The position numbers and the translations under genes are program-made. This document shows, in pieces, positions 7,092-14,681 of a stretch of 14,681 bases of DNA. Each line of letters starts with the position of its first letter. Position 1 is the stretch's first letter. The notes below the pieces were generated by a model. The model made no database searches. It was not told the origin of the DNA and was given only the letters and a program-made list of their open reading frames with translations. Source of the DNA: Stephanodiscus triporus (Eukaryota > Bacillariophyta > Thalassiosirophyceae > Thalassiosirales > Thalassiosiraceae); NCBI GenBank assembly GCA_036939755.1, contig JALLAZ010000512.1, forward strand, positions 1 through 14,681, written 5' to 3'.

Positions 7092-8330
7092 ATGCAAGCC
7101 TCCCTCCTATCAGATTTTCGCAATAAAATTGCCATGACGTCAAAGAGAACCGTATCGATGAAGCGGGCGTGGGTGATGTCTGTTCTCGTCCTGTTTCTTA
7201 CATACCTGCCCCAAATGCGACGGATTTCGAGCGCTCTTCCCTCTATCACGAGGGAAGTGTTTATCGACAACGCTCCTTCGATCGTCGTCGGCAGCAAACG
7301 TGCATCGAGTATGATGCCTGAGAATCCTCGAATATATTTGATCCATGTCGGAAAGGCTGGAGGATCTACTTTGATCAGAGGATTGAAGTTATTTGATACA
7401 ACCAGAGCAGTCAAGTGCATGGTAAATACGACCCGTGCTGGCGGGAATGGCACCTCCTCATGTTACAGACACCCTCGGGGCGTTTCGCAACTCACACGGC
7501 GCACCTTGGGTTTCTTTCATTTGTCGGGTAGTCTCGACTCAAAAGAAGGACGAATGTGGTTGTTGAATAACACAAACGTGTTTCTCTTCACTGTGCGTGA
7601 TCCGATTTCAAGGCTCATTTCGGCGTACAATTATCATAAGCACGAATACCGCAATCTCACAAAATTTCCAAGTCATGCAAAATTTTACTCGCAATGCTTT
7701 TCTGACGGCTTTGATGCGATGATTGATGACCTACGAAATCGAAGTAGTGTGGAGTGTTCAAAGATGGGCGTGTCTTCGTTACTCGGAAAGATTCGTACCG
7801 GTGGACTTCACTTCGAATTCAATTACGAGTATTACATGAAGTATACTTTAGGTCAGAGACCAAATCATGCGGTTGCGGTGGTTCGAACGGAACACATGTG
7901 GGAAGATGTCATTCATTTGGATCAAGTCCTTGGAGGAACAGGCAATTTTGGCAAAATGGAGGGATTCAAGTTTACCCACGGCAGTGAGAACTACACCGGT
8001 ACCACTGACATAAGTACACCAAACACAGTGTTCTTGTGCTGTTTGATTTCTCGGGAAATGGAGGCTTACCAGCAAATGATATTGAGGGCGGTGAACCTTG
8101 ATGATAAACAAAAAAAAGACTCGTTGAACGATTTGCTGGGTCGATGTCATATTAAGCCACCAATGAAAGACGCGCTACAACATCCATTTTCCTGGAGAGC
8201 ATTTCGTCAGGGGGAAACATGCAGCGGCCCACTGCGTAATTTACCCGAGTCTCTCCCTGTACCATCGATAAGCAAAAACGCTCCTGCTATCGTCGTTGGC
8301 AGCAAACGTGCATCGAGTATGATGCCTTAG
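7092..8330 (+). CDS. Type II membrane sulfotransferase-like protein, single exon
   Basis: The 412-residue frame has a short basic cytoplasmic N-terminus, one membrane span (about 26-42, AWVMSVLVLFLTYLP), a stem, and a lumenal domain. IHVGKAGGSTL (84-94) fits the 5'-phosphosulfate-binding loop of PAPS-dependent sulfotransferases. TVRDPISRLISAYNYHK (167-183) fits the 3'-phosphate-binding strand and helix. Six or so N-glycosylation sequons (NTT, NGT, NLT, NRS, NYT) suit a Golgi lumenal enzyme, probably acting on polysaccharide or glycoprotein; the acceptor is unknown. Met1 has T at -3, whereas Met15 (7134) has G at -3 and may be the true start. The last 17 residues (NAPAIVVGSKRASSMMP) repeat residues 60-76 almost exactly, and the stop lies within that DNA repeat. 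The gene has no intron and is less GC-rich than the next two genes. Confidence 0.8.
   Translation: MQASLLSDFRNKIAMTSKRTVSMKRAWVMSVLVLFLTYLPQMRRISSALPSITREVFIDNAPSIVVGSKRASSMMPENPRIYLIHVGKAGGSTLIRGLKLFDTTRAVKCMVNTTRAGGNGTSSCYRHPRGVSQLTRRTLGFFHLSGSLDSKEGRMWLLNNTNVFLFTVRDPISRLISAYNYHKHEYRNLTKFPSHAKFYSQCFSDGFDAMIDDLRNRSSVECSKMGVSSLLGKIRTGGLHFEFNYEYYMKYTLGQRPNHAVAVVRTEHMWEDVIHLDQVLGGTGNFGKMEGFKFTHGSENYTGTTDISTPNTVFLCCLISREMEAYQQMILRAVNLDDKQKKDSLNDLLGRCHIKPPMKDALQHPFSWRAFRQGETCSGPLRNLPESLPVPSISKNAPAIVVGSKRASSMMP
7269..7332 (+). repeat. 64-bp direct repeat, copy 1 (stem region of the sulfotransferase gene)
   Basis: This segment, containing CGGCAGCAAACGTGCATCGA followed by GTATGATGCCTGAG, recurs exactly 1008 bp downstream (8277-8340) with 5 differences by eye. 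It encodes the stem peptide just before the sulfate-binding loop. Confidence 0.9.
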
Positions 8331-8340
8331 AATCCTTGAA
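8277..8340 (+). repeat. 64-bp direct repeat, copy 2 (C-terminus and stop codon of the sulfotransferase gene)
   Basis: This is in the same reading frame as copy 1. Two of its differences create stop codons: GAG becomes TAG (8328-8330, the gene's stop) and CGA becomes TGA (8337-8339). The similarity ends soon afterwards. The copy thus supplies the last 17 residues and the stop codon of the gene. Confidence 0.9.
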
Positions 8341-8792
8341 GAGTTTTGCCCTGACCCCTTTTCGCAATTTTTTGTATTGTCAGTTGGCAGTTTGAGAAGA
8401 GCTACTATTGAGTAGTGTGCTGCTACTGTCTAAGCAGAGTTTGCCGAGCAAAGATGCGAAGGGATCACTAACAGAAAAAATTTTATACGTACACAAATCC
8501 TTGTTTGATTACTTTATCTTCGAGGTGATGACAAGCAAGGGATGAAACTGTGGAAGCATGGCCTTCTTCCCATCGTTTGTTAATTAGTTAAACTCGGTTA
8601 TATTTGTCGTTCGCGCAACCCGCACTGCTGTTGTTAACAAAGTCACAGTCGAACCCCTGCACCTTCTGATCAACCCGGTCTCTCCTTTTCAATTTCACGT
8701 CCAGTTCTTTGAGCAATAACCTAATGCACGAACGCCCAAGCAACGAATCTATCCAGCAAATAGTTCCATCCCTTCCTCGCGGCATGCCGTGT
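8341..8792. other. Convergent 3' intergenic region between sulfotransferase and ALB3 genes
   Basis: About 450 bp separate the two stop codons of these convergent genes. The region should hold both 3' UTRs and polyadenylation sites. A read-through of the last ALB3 intron would add coding sequence to 8749, but the spliced model ends at 8793. No RNA gene or repeat is seen. Confidence 0.4.
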
Positions 8793-8828
8793 TTAGTCCT
8801 TTCTCCTCTTCTTCTTCTTCGTACCCCT
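8793..8828 (-). other. Terminal micro-exon of ALB3 encoding a basic tail
   Basis: After donor GTCAGT (8961-8956) and an acceptor ending CGGATGCAG (8829 is the last intron base), 36 bases remain in frame: RGTKKKKRRKD and stop TAA at 8793-8795. A basic tail is usual at the C-terminus of Oxa1/YidC/Alb3 proteins. Without splicing the frame would run to 8749 with an unrelated sequence, so the spliced form is preferred. Confidence 0.65.
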
Positions 8829-10855
8829 CTGCATCCGCAAGGGAAAACATGCAATAAATAAAACGCGTGAGAAACGACACACGTCGAGGGTAAACTAATA
8901 TAACGACGATCCGCCCCCGCCGAACAAAATAACGGAAAACGCCCGCGCGCATCGGACTGACCTTTCCCGTGGGCGCCGCCGGGATGTCCGGCATGTCGTC
9001 CCCCCCGACGGTCGCGTAGTCCTCCCCCGCGACGATCTCGGCGTCGACGACGACGGGGGTGATCGTTTTCATCCCGTCGCCGGAGTCCGATCCCCTCCCG
9101 CCGAAGCCGACGGCCCTCTCGTTCATGGGGGTGGGGTTGAAAGTGGTGGTGGTAGTAGTCGTCGAGCTCGACGACATCGTCGCGGCAGTACCCCCCCCCC
9201 CCGTCGCGATCTCCATCTTCGGCATCGAATTGCGAATGTAAAGGGTGGTGGCGGTGGTCACGATGTTGTTCACCACCCAGTATATGCCCAGGGCCGCGGG
9301 CACGTTCAGCGCGAACCACCCCACCATGAAGGGCAGGACCTTGAGGATCACGTTCGCCTGGGCCTGCTGCGGATCGTCGGTCTTGGGCTGCATGAGGTTC
9401 ATGGATATGACCTGGGAGATGGTGAGGAAGACCGGGATGCTGAGGAAGGCGATGGTCTGCTCCCATCCGAGGGAGGGCACGCCGTCGACCCTGGGGTTAA
9501 AAAAAGAAAAAAAGGAGGTTTCGGGGGGAGGAGGAGGGAGTATTCGACGAAGAGGGCACGGCACGTGAGGGAGGGACGGCACAACGCACGAGAGGAAAAA
9601 GTCGACAACGACGAGGATGAAAGGTGCGACGAGACGGACGGGGATTGGGGGAGGCGGGGGGGGGGGGGGGGAGGGGGGGGGGGGGGGGACGCTCACCAAT
9701 TCTTGAAAAGCCAATCGCTCCCGTGGGCAGGATCGGCGCCGTACGTTGGTCCTTCCAAATTCGGCAGGAATAGGAACGGCTCGTCGAGCGCGTTCTCCTT
9801 CGCGAGGTTCAACACCGCCCTGTACAGCCCGATGAAGACCGGTATCTGCACGAGGGACGGGATGCACCCCGCTAGGGGATTGACCTCGTTCTGCTGGTAT
9901 ACCTCCGCGATCTTCTGGTTCATGACCTCGGGATTGGATTGGTACTTGGCCTGGAGCGACTTGATGGTCGGTTGGAGAGCCTGGGGGGGGCGACATAATG
10001 CCAAAAAAAATGGCGAATGTAAGAAGACGAAAACGAACGCGCCGCGGAGTCGACATTAAACAACAGAAGGACATGTTTGACGTTCAAATGAAGTAAGTAC
10101 CGTCCGTACAGCGAGACGACATCCCCCCCCCCCCTCCCGACCAAAAAAAAACGATAATAATTTTCGGGCATCGACGAACAACCCTCGGCAGATATGATAT
10201 CCCAGTGCGACCCCCCCCCCCCCCCCCCCCCCCCCCCCGACGACTTACGCCCGCCACACAAAACCCACACGCGCCACGCACAAACGCGCAAAAACACACG
10301 CGCGCCACTCCTCACCTGCATCTTGTTGGTGCTCTCCAACTGACTCCTCGTTAGGGGGAACGTAAGTCCCTTGATGACGACTGTCATCGCGATGATGCTC
10401 ACCCCCCAAGCGTTGGAGCTAACGCCCATCGTCGCGAGGGCGGAGTGTATCAGCTGAAGGAGGTACTCGATCGGCAGCGTCAGGAAGCCGAACCATCCGT
10501 TGCCGGGATCCGCGACGACGGACGAGGACGACGACGACGCGGCGATCGCGGCGGCGTCGGCGATGGCGTCCGAGTCGAGGTCCGCGAGCGCGATCGAGGA
10601 GGAGGAGGAGAAGGAGAGGACGCGATGGATCGAATCGACGTGCGCGGGGAGGAGGTCTTGGACGAGGTGAAACGACGGCACCACCACGTCGACGACGGAC
10701 GGCACCGCCGAGAGCCTCGTCGGCCTCGACGTCGATGACGACGACGTCGTCGTCGTCCTCCGGGAGGAGGACGCCGGCGGGGCGAACGCCGCGGCCATCA
10801 TCGTCGAGGAGGACGCCGCCGCCAGCAGCAGCAACGACGCGACTTGGATCTTCAT
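8793..10855 (-). CDS. ALB3: Plastid-targeted ALB3/Oxa1/YidC membrane protein insertase, four exons
   Basis: Proposed exons (complement) are 10855-10316, 9980-9697, 9490-8962 and 8828-8793, giving 462 aa with consistent phases 0, 2 and 0. Residues 1-23 form a signal peptide, followed by AAAFAPP (21-27), the diatom plastid-import signature, and then a Ser/Thr-rich transit region. The insertase core starts at GWFGFLTLPIEYLL (120) and includes WGVSIIAMTVVIKGLTFPLT, the coiled-coil ALQPTIKSLQAKY, NPLAGCIPSLVQIPVFIGLY, WEQTIAFLSIPVFLTISQVI and VLPFMVGWFALNVPAALGIY, covering the five membrane spans of the family. A long acidic Ser/Thr/Gly tail follows, and the last micro-exon encodes RGTKKKKRRKD. 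Alb3 in plants inserts light-harvesting proteins into thylakoids with cpSRP43/FtsY, and basic C-terminal motifs bind partners; the same role is inferred here. The first six residues of intron 3 (GTCAGT) are a slightly unusual donor. Confidence 0.9.
9191..9202 (-). repeat. G12 homopolymer in the ALB3 coding sequence
   Basis: Twelve C on the + strand (G on the coding strand) encode the glycine run in IATGGGGTAAT of exon 3. It lies just after the last membrane span, so slippage would alter only the C-terminal tail. Confidence 0.85.
9656..9688. repeat. Poly-G tract G16-A-G16 in ALB3 intron 2
   Basis: On the + strand, 16 G, one A and 16 G lie within the 206-bp intron 2 (complement 9696-9491), starting only eight bases from the donor. 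The transcript therefore carries poly-C here. Exact length may be unreliable because such runs are hard to sequence. Confidence 0.85.
10123..10238. repeat. Poly-C tracts (C12 and C28) in ALB3 intron 1
   Basis: C12 at 10123-10134 and C28 at 10211-10238 on the + strand lie inside the 335-bp intron 1 (complement 10315-9981). The pre-mRNA carries G12 and G28, which can form quadruplexes. Run lengths should be treated as approximate. Confidence 0.85.
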
Positions 10856-11270
10856 TTGTTTATTCGATTTGTATTATTGTGCGGTGCCTATCGGCGGGTC
10901 GGTCCCTGCGGAGAGAGAAGCGGATGGGAGGCGCTGCAGCGCTGACGATGATGTTGTGTTGCTGTGTGTGTTGAATGTTGTGATGTCGGACTTCTGAAGA
11001 AACCCACCTCGTAATCGGGAGTCTCCCTGAGTAATGGACTGTGAATACTTACACCTGGCACCACCCACGAGATGATGATGAGTGGACAACAAAACAACAT
11101 CATTATTTTATTTTTTATTATTTGGGGGTGGACTGTCATGCCGGGGTCTGACAATGACCAGCATCGCCATCATCGTCACGACGCAAACATCATAAACAAC
11201 ATCACCCACCCACTTACTACCCGCCATCCAAGCAACCCCAAGCGAATATAAATAATACATAAACAAAATA
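10856..11270. promoter_or_regulatory. Shared divergent promoter region of ALB3 and SEC66
   Basis: The two start codons face away from each other with 415 bp between them, so both promoters and 5' UTRs must fit here. The spacer is clearly less GC-rich than either flanking coding region, with an A/T-rich patch (about 11098-11122: ATCATTATTTTATTTTTTAT). A GATGATGATG word occurs at about 11071, and CATCATCGTCA-type words (11167-11195) appear on the SEC66 side. No TATA box or known element can be named with confidence. Confidence 0.5.
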
Positions 11271-12551
11271 ATGAGCACGGCGGAAGAGGTCACCATCAAC
11301 CCGGACGGCTCCACGACGTTCGACGACGCCGGATCGGCCGCCGGGTCGGGGTCGGCCGACGCGTCGTCGGGGGGGGGCAGCGACAACGACGGCGCCTCCT
11401 CCTCCTCCTCCTCCGGCGGCAACGGCTACCCCGAGGAGGACGCGTCGTCGTCGTCGTCGTCGTTCTTCGACAACGACGGGATCGTGCCGCCGCGGTCGAG
11501 GGGCGGGGTCGATCCCGCGCTGTACCTCGCGCTGGCCGTACTCGCATTCGCGCTGCTGTTCGCGTACCTCCGCCTGCGCCGGAGGCGCAAGAACGCGGAG
11601 GTCGACGACTTCTTCTCGAACCTCGACGGGGACAAGTTCGACCTGCGACTCCCCCCCGCCGTCGACGAGTATTACGAGGTCAAGTCGAAATGCGAGGACG
11701 AGGGATGGGAGCCGGGTCAATCCCCGTCCCCCGGCGGACCGGGTCAGCAGCAGCAGCCGAGCGCCCACCATCGCATGCTCGCCCAGGCCCTCATGAAGCG
11801 CTGCATCGCCGACATACCCATCGTCAGCCACATACAGAGGGAGAGCGCGGGGATGAACAAGTTGTACGCGCAGAGCATGTGCAGCGTGAAGCAGTGGAAG
11901 AGCTACCAGGCCGCGGAGGCGATGGTTAGCGCGGAGGTCGAGGAGGTCAGGGCGGAGGCGGACGAGATCGAGCCCGGATGGAGCAACGTGAGTCGGGCTT
12001 CGCTTTTTCGTTCATTTGTATTTCTTTTCTTCTCGTTCTTGTTCTTCTTTTTTTCTCTTTCGTCGATCCGCAATTTCGTCGGTGTCTTTCCCGCGTCCTT
12101 CGTAACGATTGTATTATTATTATACCCGACCGTGCACCACCACCCACAAAAATAATCACTCCGCCTCTCTCTTTCTCGCCCGACCTATCCCTCCCTCTNC
12201 CCCCCACCTATCCCCCCCCCCCCCCCTCTCTCTCTCTCTCAGGTGGTGTGGAGGCAGGCCATGCAATACCACAACATGCTCAAGCAGAAGGAGGAGCAGG
12301 CCAAGGCGCAGCAGATGGCGCAGGCGAGGGCGATCGAGGAAAAGAAGAAGGCCGAGGAGGAGAAGGCGGCGGCGGACAAGGCCAGGTACGACGAGATCAA
12401 GGCGAGGGTCGACGCGGAGAAGGCGAGGATCGCGAACGCCGAGAGGGTGGCCGCGGAATTGTTGAGGCAGGAGGAGAGGGAGAGGGAGAGCAAGAGGGCG
12501 TTCTCGAACAAGGGCGGCGGCGCGGGGATCAAGAAGGGTTTCCTGGGATGA
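11271..12551 (+). CDS. SEC66: SEC66 (Sec71) subunit of the ER post-translational translocon, two exons
   Basis: Exons are 11271-11987 and 12243-12551 (GTGAGT donor, CTCTCTCAG acceptor, phase 0), giving 341 aa. Residues 1-80 are acidic and Ser/Gly-rich. One membrane span (82-101, ALYLALAVLAFALLFAYL) is followed by RLRRRRK, which predicts a cytosolic C-terminal domain. That domain has the Sec66 pattern: HHRMLAQALMKRCIADIPIV, MNKLYAQSMCSVKQWKSYQ, AEAMVSAEVEEVRAEADEIE and PGWSNVVWRQA (compare 'L..aLlrRA..Di..i...e...L..L...G...d..w..f..aE..l..E...v..EA....PGW'). The remaining ~85 residues are a charged coiled coil rich in Lys, Glu and Ala. In yeast Sec66 joins Sec62, Sec63 and Sec72 to the Sec61 channel for post-translational import into the ER. 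The call rests on pattern recall; the PGW motif and topology agree well. Confidence 0.8.
12199..12242 (+). repeat. Polypyrimidine C15-(TC)n tract before the SEC66 intron acceptor, with one ambiguous base
   Basis: The 255-bp intron ends with C15 (12212-12226) and a TC dinucleotide run leading into CAG. The base at 12199 is N, showing that the assembly was uncertain here. The tract is an unusually strong polypyrimidine signal. Confidence 0.85.
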
Positions 12552-12960
12552 GCGATCGCGCGCGGAAAGAGCGGGGGGGGGGGGGGGGTCGAATGGATAC
12601 CGGTCGAAAAATGATGTTGCCCATACAATATTTATTTATTTATTTAATTTTTTTTTGGGGGGGGGAGGGGAGGGGGATGGCATCGATTTCATTGTGGACA
12701 TCCATTCGGATGGCATTCCGTCTTACTTTTTGGATGGATGCCAAAAATATGACGCAACTTCGATGCCTGGCGGGGTTGCTCGGACCAACAGTTACACATG
12801 TATTGACGTCAATAAGGCCACTGCAAACGTACGGGGGAGGGGGGGGGGGCGATACTCTGTCAATAGTCACGTAAAAGAATTAGTAATAATTATTTGTGGT
12901 ATATATTATGATTCATGCGTTTGACTGGTGAATAATACTTGTCCGTCACGATGCCCCACT
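12552..12960. other. Convergent 3' region between SEC66 and the RING-CH gene, with G tracts
   Basis: This 409-bp spacer between the stop codons of convergent genes contains G16 (12573-12588), a T8-G9 junction (12649-12665) followed by AGGGGAGGGGG, and G5-A-G11 (12833-12849). Between them is AT-rich sequence (ATTTATTTATTTATTTAATT at about 12630-12649) that may include polyadenylation signals. No gene is seen. Confidence 0.5.
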
Positions 12961-14457
12961 CTAGAGCTCATCATTTGGAATGCTTAGCAAAACAGCAACA
13001 ATGAAGACAATAACAACGACAAAAATATTAAAATCTATCGCGAAGCCGCCGAATCTTCCCCCCTCTCTAATGTAATCAAGTGGGGCATACACAGATGAAG
13101 ATGCATTTTCAAGACAGCTACTACCTTCAGTTGGCAATTCAAAGGCAATTCTCAAATTCTCTGGCTTCACCAATGCCGGCTTCTGACGCTTATCTTCAAA
13201 GTGCACAGCTAGTCCGCCATTTTTGTGCGAAGCTCTCACATCGCCCACTTTACCATTTAGGTGAGATGCACTTACCAATCCGTGGCAAATCACCGGACAG
13301 CCCAATATAGGCTGAATGAGATCACTTGTAACGCGAACCATTCTCTCGTCGTCCATCTCCCTCGGCTCTGTGATGGGGCCTGTGAGAACGCAGATCTCTC
13401 CATCATTTTCATATCGCAAAGCCTGGCATGGTTTGCCGTCAGGCAATAATAAACATAGGCGTAGCTTGCTTTTTTTCAAAAAGTCTTCAATACTTGTAGT
13501 GCAATTATGTTCTGGACCATGCACACGGCGGCTGCCGGTAGCCAACTTCATGAGAAGCCGCTCGGCTTCGATGCCACGGTTTGCTTTTCGAAGCATTCTC
13601 GCATAGTGCAAACCTGAATTTATTGTCATAATTGAAGTCATTTCAGACGATGCAAGGCATGTCTCATAGTTGATCCTTGCGTTCTGTAAAAGAGTAGTTG
13701 CGCATACGTTCGCTTCATCTTCGTTGCTCCAGGCCGAACGGGTCGTGATATCAGCAATTCTGCTTTCCATTTCTTTGGACAGTTCTTTCATGCCGAATAT
13801 ATTGTAGAGTATTCGAGCCACTTCGAAGTGTTTAATTGCAATCTCATCACTTTCTTCAGTTTCGTCCAAGGCCATAATTGTCCCAAAGCATTCATATCCG
13901 AATGCCTCAAAGTATCCAATAATATTACTAAATTTGTATTCGATACTTGTATGAGGCATGTGTACCCACCCGTCCATCTTTTCGTCCTTCTTAATTTGCT
14001 CGACCATCGACAACAACTTTTTTATAAGCGTTTCACACTCCATTTTAAGCATCCCAGCATCTTGACACGATAAAGGCCGAAAAATATTATTGACCAACGT
14101 CACGATTTTGGATCGAAGGGATTGCATCACTCTGATTTTATCCCACTTGCTGTTTTCGGGATGGCCGTATGTCGCCTCCGCAAATGTGACAAATGCAGAC
14201 GATATATCTAGAGATAATTGCCTTTGGTAGGGCTGTTTGCAGTTGGGGCAATTTACCCATGGCTCGTGAAAGGCCCGGGAGACATCCGCCTCTGCCTCCA
14301 GTTTGCTCTTTTGCTCTGCGTATTTGACAATGCAGTATAGATGGGCGAAGCCCGCCGAATCACCGCGGCAAGAGCAGTCGCGCACCAACGGCTTTCCCTC
14401 TTCGTCGGGACCCTCGTCCCAACAGAAGTAGCACGATGCTCTGTCGGTGACTGCCAT
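12961..14457 (-). CDS. RING-CH (RINGv) zinc-finger protein with C-terminal membrane segment
   Basis: From ATG 14457 the frame gives 498 aa. Residues 9-73 place zinc ligands in C4HC3 order: CYFC (9-12), CSC (28-30), HLYC (39-42) and CPNC (70-73), the RING-CH type found in membrane-bound E3 ubiquitin ligases such as MARCH and Doa10. A long helical region (about 80-390) looks TPR-like, with alternating helices such as SGLHYARMLRKANRGIEAER. A beta-rich region follows (RLCLLLPDGKPCQALRYEND and VICHGLVSASHLNGKVGDVR). The end has a hydrophobic span, FNIFVVVIVFIVAVLLSI, and terminates in PNDEL. I recall similar proteins as an expanded family in Thalassiosira. A ubiquitin-ligase role is inferred from the zinc finger alone. 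The frame stays open upstream without ATG except Met at 14484, which lies in the duplicated start region; 14457 is preferred because it precedes the intact finger. Confidence 0.75.
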   Translation of the reverse strand: MAVTDRASCYFCWDEGPDEEGKPLVRDCSCRGDSAGFAHLYCIVKYAEQKSKLEAEADVSRAFHEPWVNCPNCKQPYQRQLSLDISSAFVTFAEATYGHPENSKWDKIRVMQSLRSKIVTLVNNIFRPLSCQDAGMLKMECETLIKKLLSMVEQIKKDEKMDGWVHMPHTSIEYKFSNIIGYFEAFGYECFGTIMALDETEESDEIAIKHFEVARILYNIFGMKELSKEMESRIADITTRSAWSNEDEANVCATTLLQNARINYETCLASSEMTSIMTINSGLHYARMLRKANRGIEAERLLMKLATGSRRVHGPEHNCTTSIEDFLKKSKLRLCLLLPDGKPCQALRYENDGEICVLTGPITEPREMDDERMVRVTSDLIQPILGCPVICHGLVSASHLNGKVGDVRASHKNGGLAVHFEDKRQKPALVKPENLRIAFELPTEGSSCLENASSSVYAPLDYIREGGRFGGFAIDFNIFVVVIVFIVAVLLSIPNDEL

Positions 14458-14528
14458 TGTGCTTTCCCTCTTCGTCGGGCCCATCGTCCAAACAGAAGTA
14501 TGTAGCACGATGCTCCGTCCGGGACCAT
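14391..14528 (-). repeat. Tandem duplication of the RING-CH start codon and first zinc knuckle
   Basis: Copy A (14391-14457) carries the used ATG and MAVTDRASCYFCWDEGPDEE. Copy B (14461-14528), 70 bp upstream, carries another ATG and begins MVPDGASCY, then four extra bases (ATAC after GCTAC) shift its frame. Both end with GACGAAGAGGGAAAGC. Copy B's ATG opens an overlapping out-of-frame reading frame that runs to 14253, so it would act as an upstream ORF if it is in the mRNA. Confidence 0.85.
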
Positions 14529-14681
14529 CTTCGTTCTGTGCACAGAATCTTCCCACGACCGAGCAAATAATGTCATCCCGCGAAAAAATAAAATAAAATG
14601 GTCGGAGAGGATTTGGTTCATACAGACCTGTGGACACCGCAACGACCCCTTTGGCGATCACATTTTCCAGTGTCGACGCAT
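14529..14681 (-). promoter_or_regulatory. Upstream flank of the RING-CH gene (window edge)
   Basis: The last ~150 bp of the window lie upstream of the duplicated start. The frame of the RING-CH gene stays open through it to the edge but without an ATG. No motif is recognised. Confidence 0.25.

Noticed and set aside
8277..8340. Start of a second complete sulfotransferase gene
   Set aside because: Similarity stops after about 64 bp, stops are present in frame, and no sulfate-binding loop follows.
8749..8961. ALB3 ending at 8749 by read-through of the last intron
   Set aside because: The spliced form gives the basic tail expected for this family and uses a plausible donor and acceptor; the read-through tail has no family resemblance.
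14253..14642. 129-residue reverse-strand ORF as a separate gene
   Set aside because: It is mostly the out-of-frame reading of the RING-CH start and finger; it matters only as a possible upstream ORF.

Overview
The window is nuclear DNA of a eukaryotic alga, most likely a centric diatom of the Thalassiosira type (possibly T. oceanica; this is inference). The evidence is: GT-AG introns; a plastid protein precursor with a signal peptide followed by an AAAFAPP motif, the diatom 'ASAFAP' plastid-targeting signature; a RING-CH protein that I recall as an expanded family in Thalassiosira; and a LINE-type retroelement remnant. There is no sign of bacterial operon structure.

Layout from left to right. 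About 129-1620 (-) is a 5'-truncated, decayed non-LTR retrotransposon: the region after the reverse transcriptase palm, then a Pro/Gln-rich linker, then a DnaJ-like J-domain with its HPD motif. 1878-3695 (+) is a five-exon histidine-phosphatase (phosphoglycerate mutase-like) gene. Its 3' end is built from tandemly repeated exon/intron modules. 3696-7091 is gene-poor. It holds a decayed reading frame with an internal 101-bp duplication and two fold-back, MITE-like elements. 7092-8330 (+) is a single-exon type II membrane sulfotransferase-like gene whose stop codon lies inside a second copy of its own 5' segment.

8793-10855 (-) is a four-exon plastid-targeted ALB3/Oxa1/YidC insertase ending in a basic micro-exon. 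11271-12551 (+) is a two-exon SEC66 (Sec71) subunit of the ER post-translational translocon. These two genes diverge from a shared ~415-bp spacer, are visibly GC-rich and carry long poly-G/poly-C tracts. 12961-14457 (-) is a RING-CH protein with a C-terminal membrane span; its start region is tandemly duplicated and the upstream copy is frameshifted.

Functional links: SEC66 and ALB3 both act in putting proteins into or across membranes. In diatoms, plastid proteins enter through the ER first, so the head-to-head pair makes biological sense, although co-regulation is only inferred. A theme of the window is gene remodelling by short tandem duplication, seen in the phosphatase tail, the sulfotransferase end, the RING-CH start and the 5.4-kb remnant.
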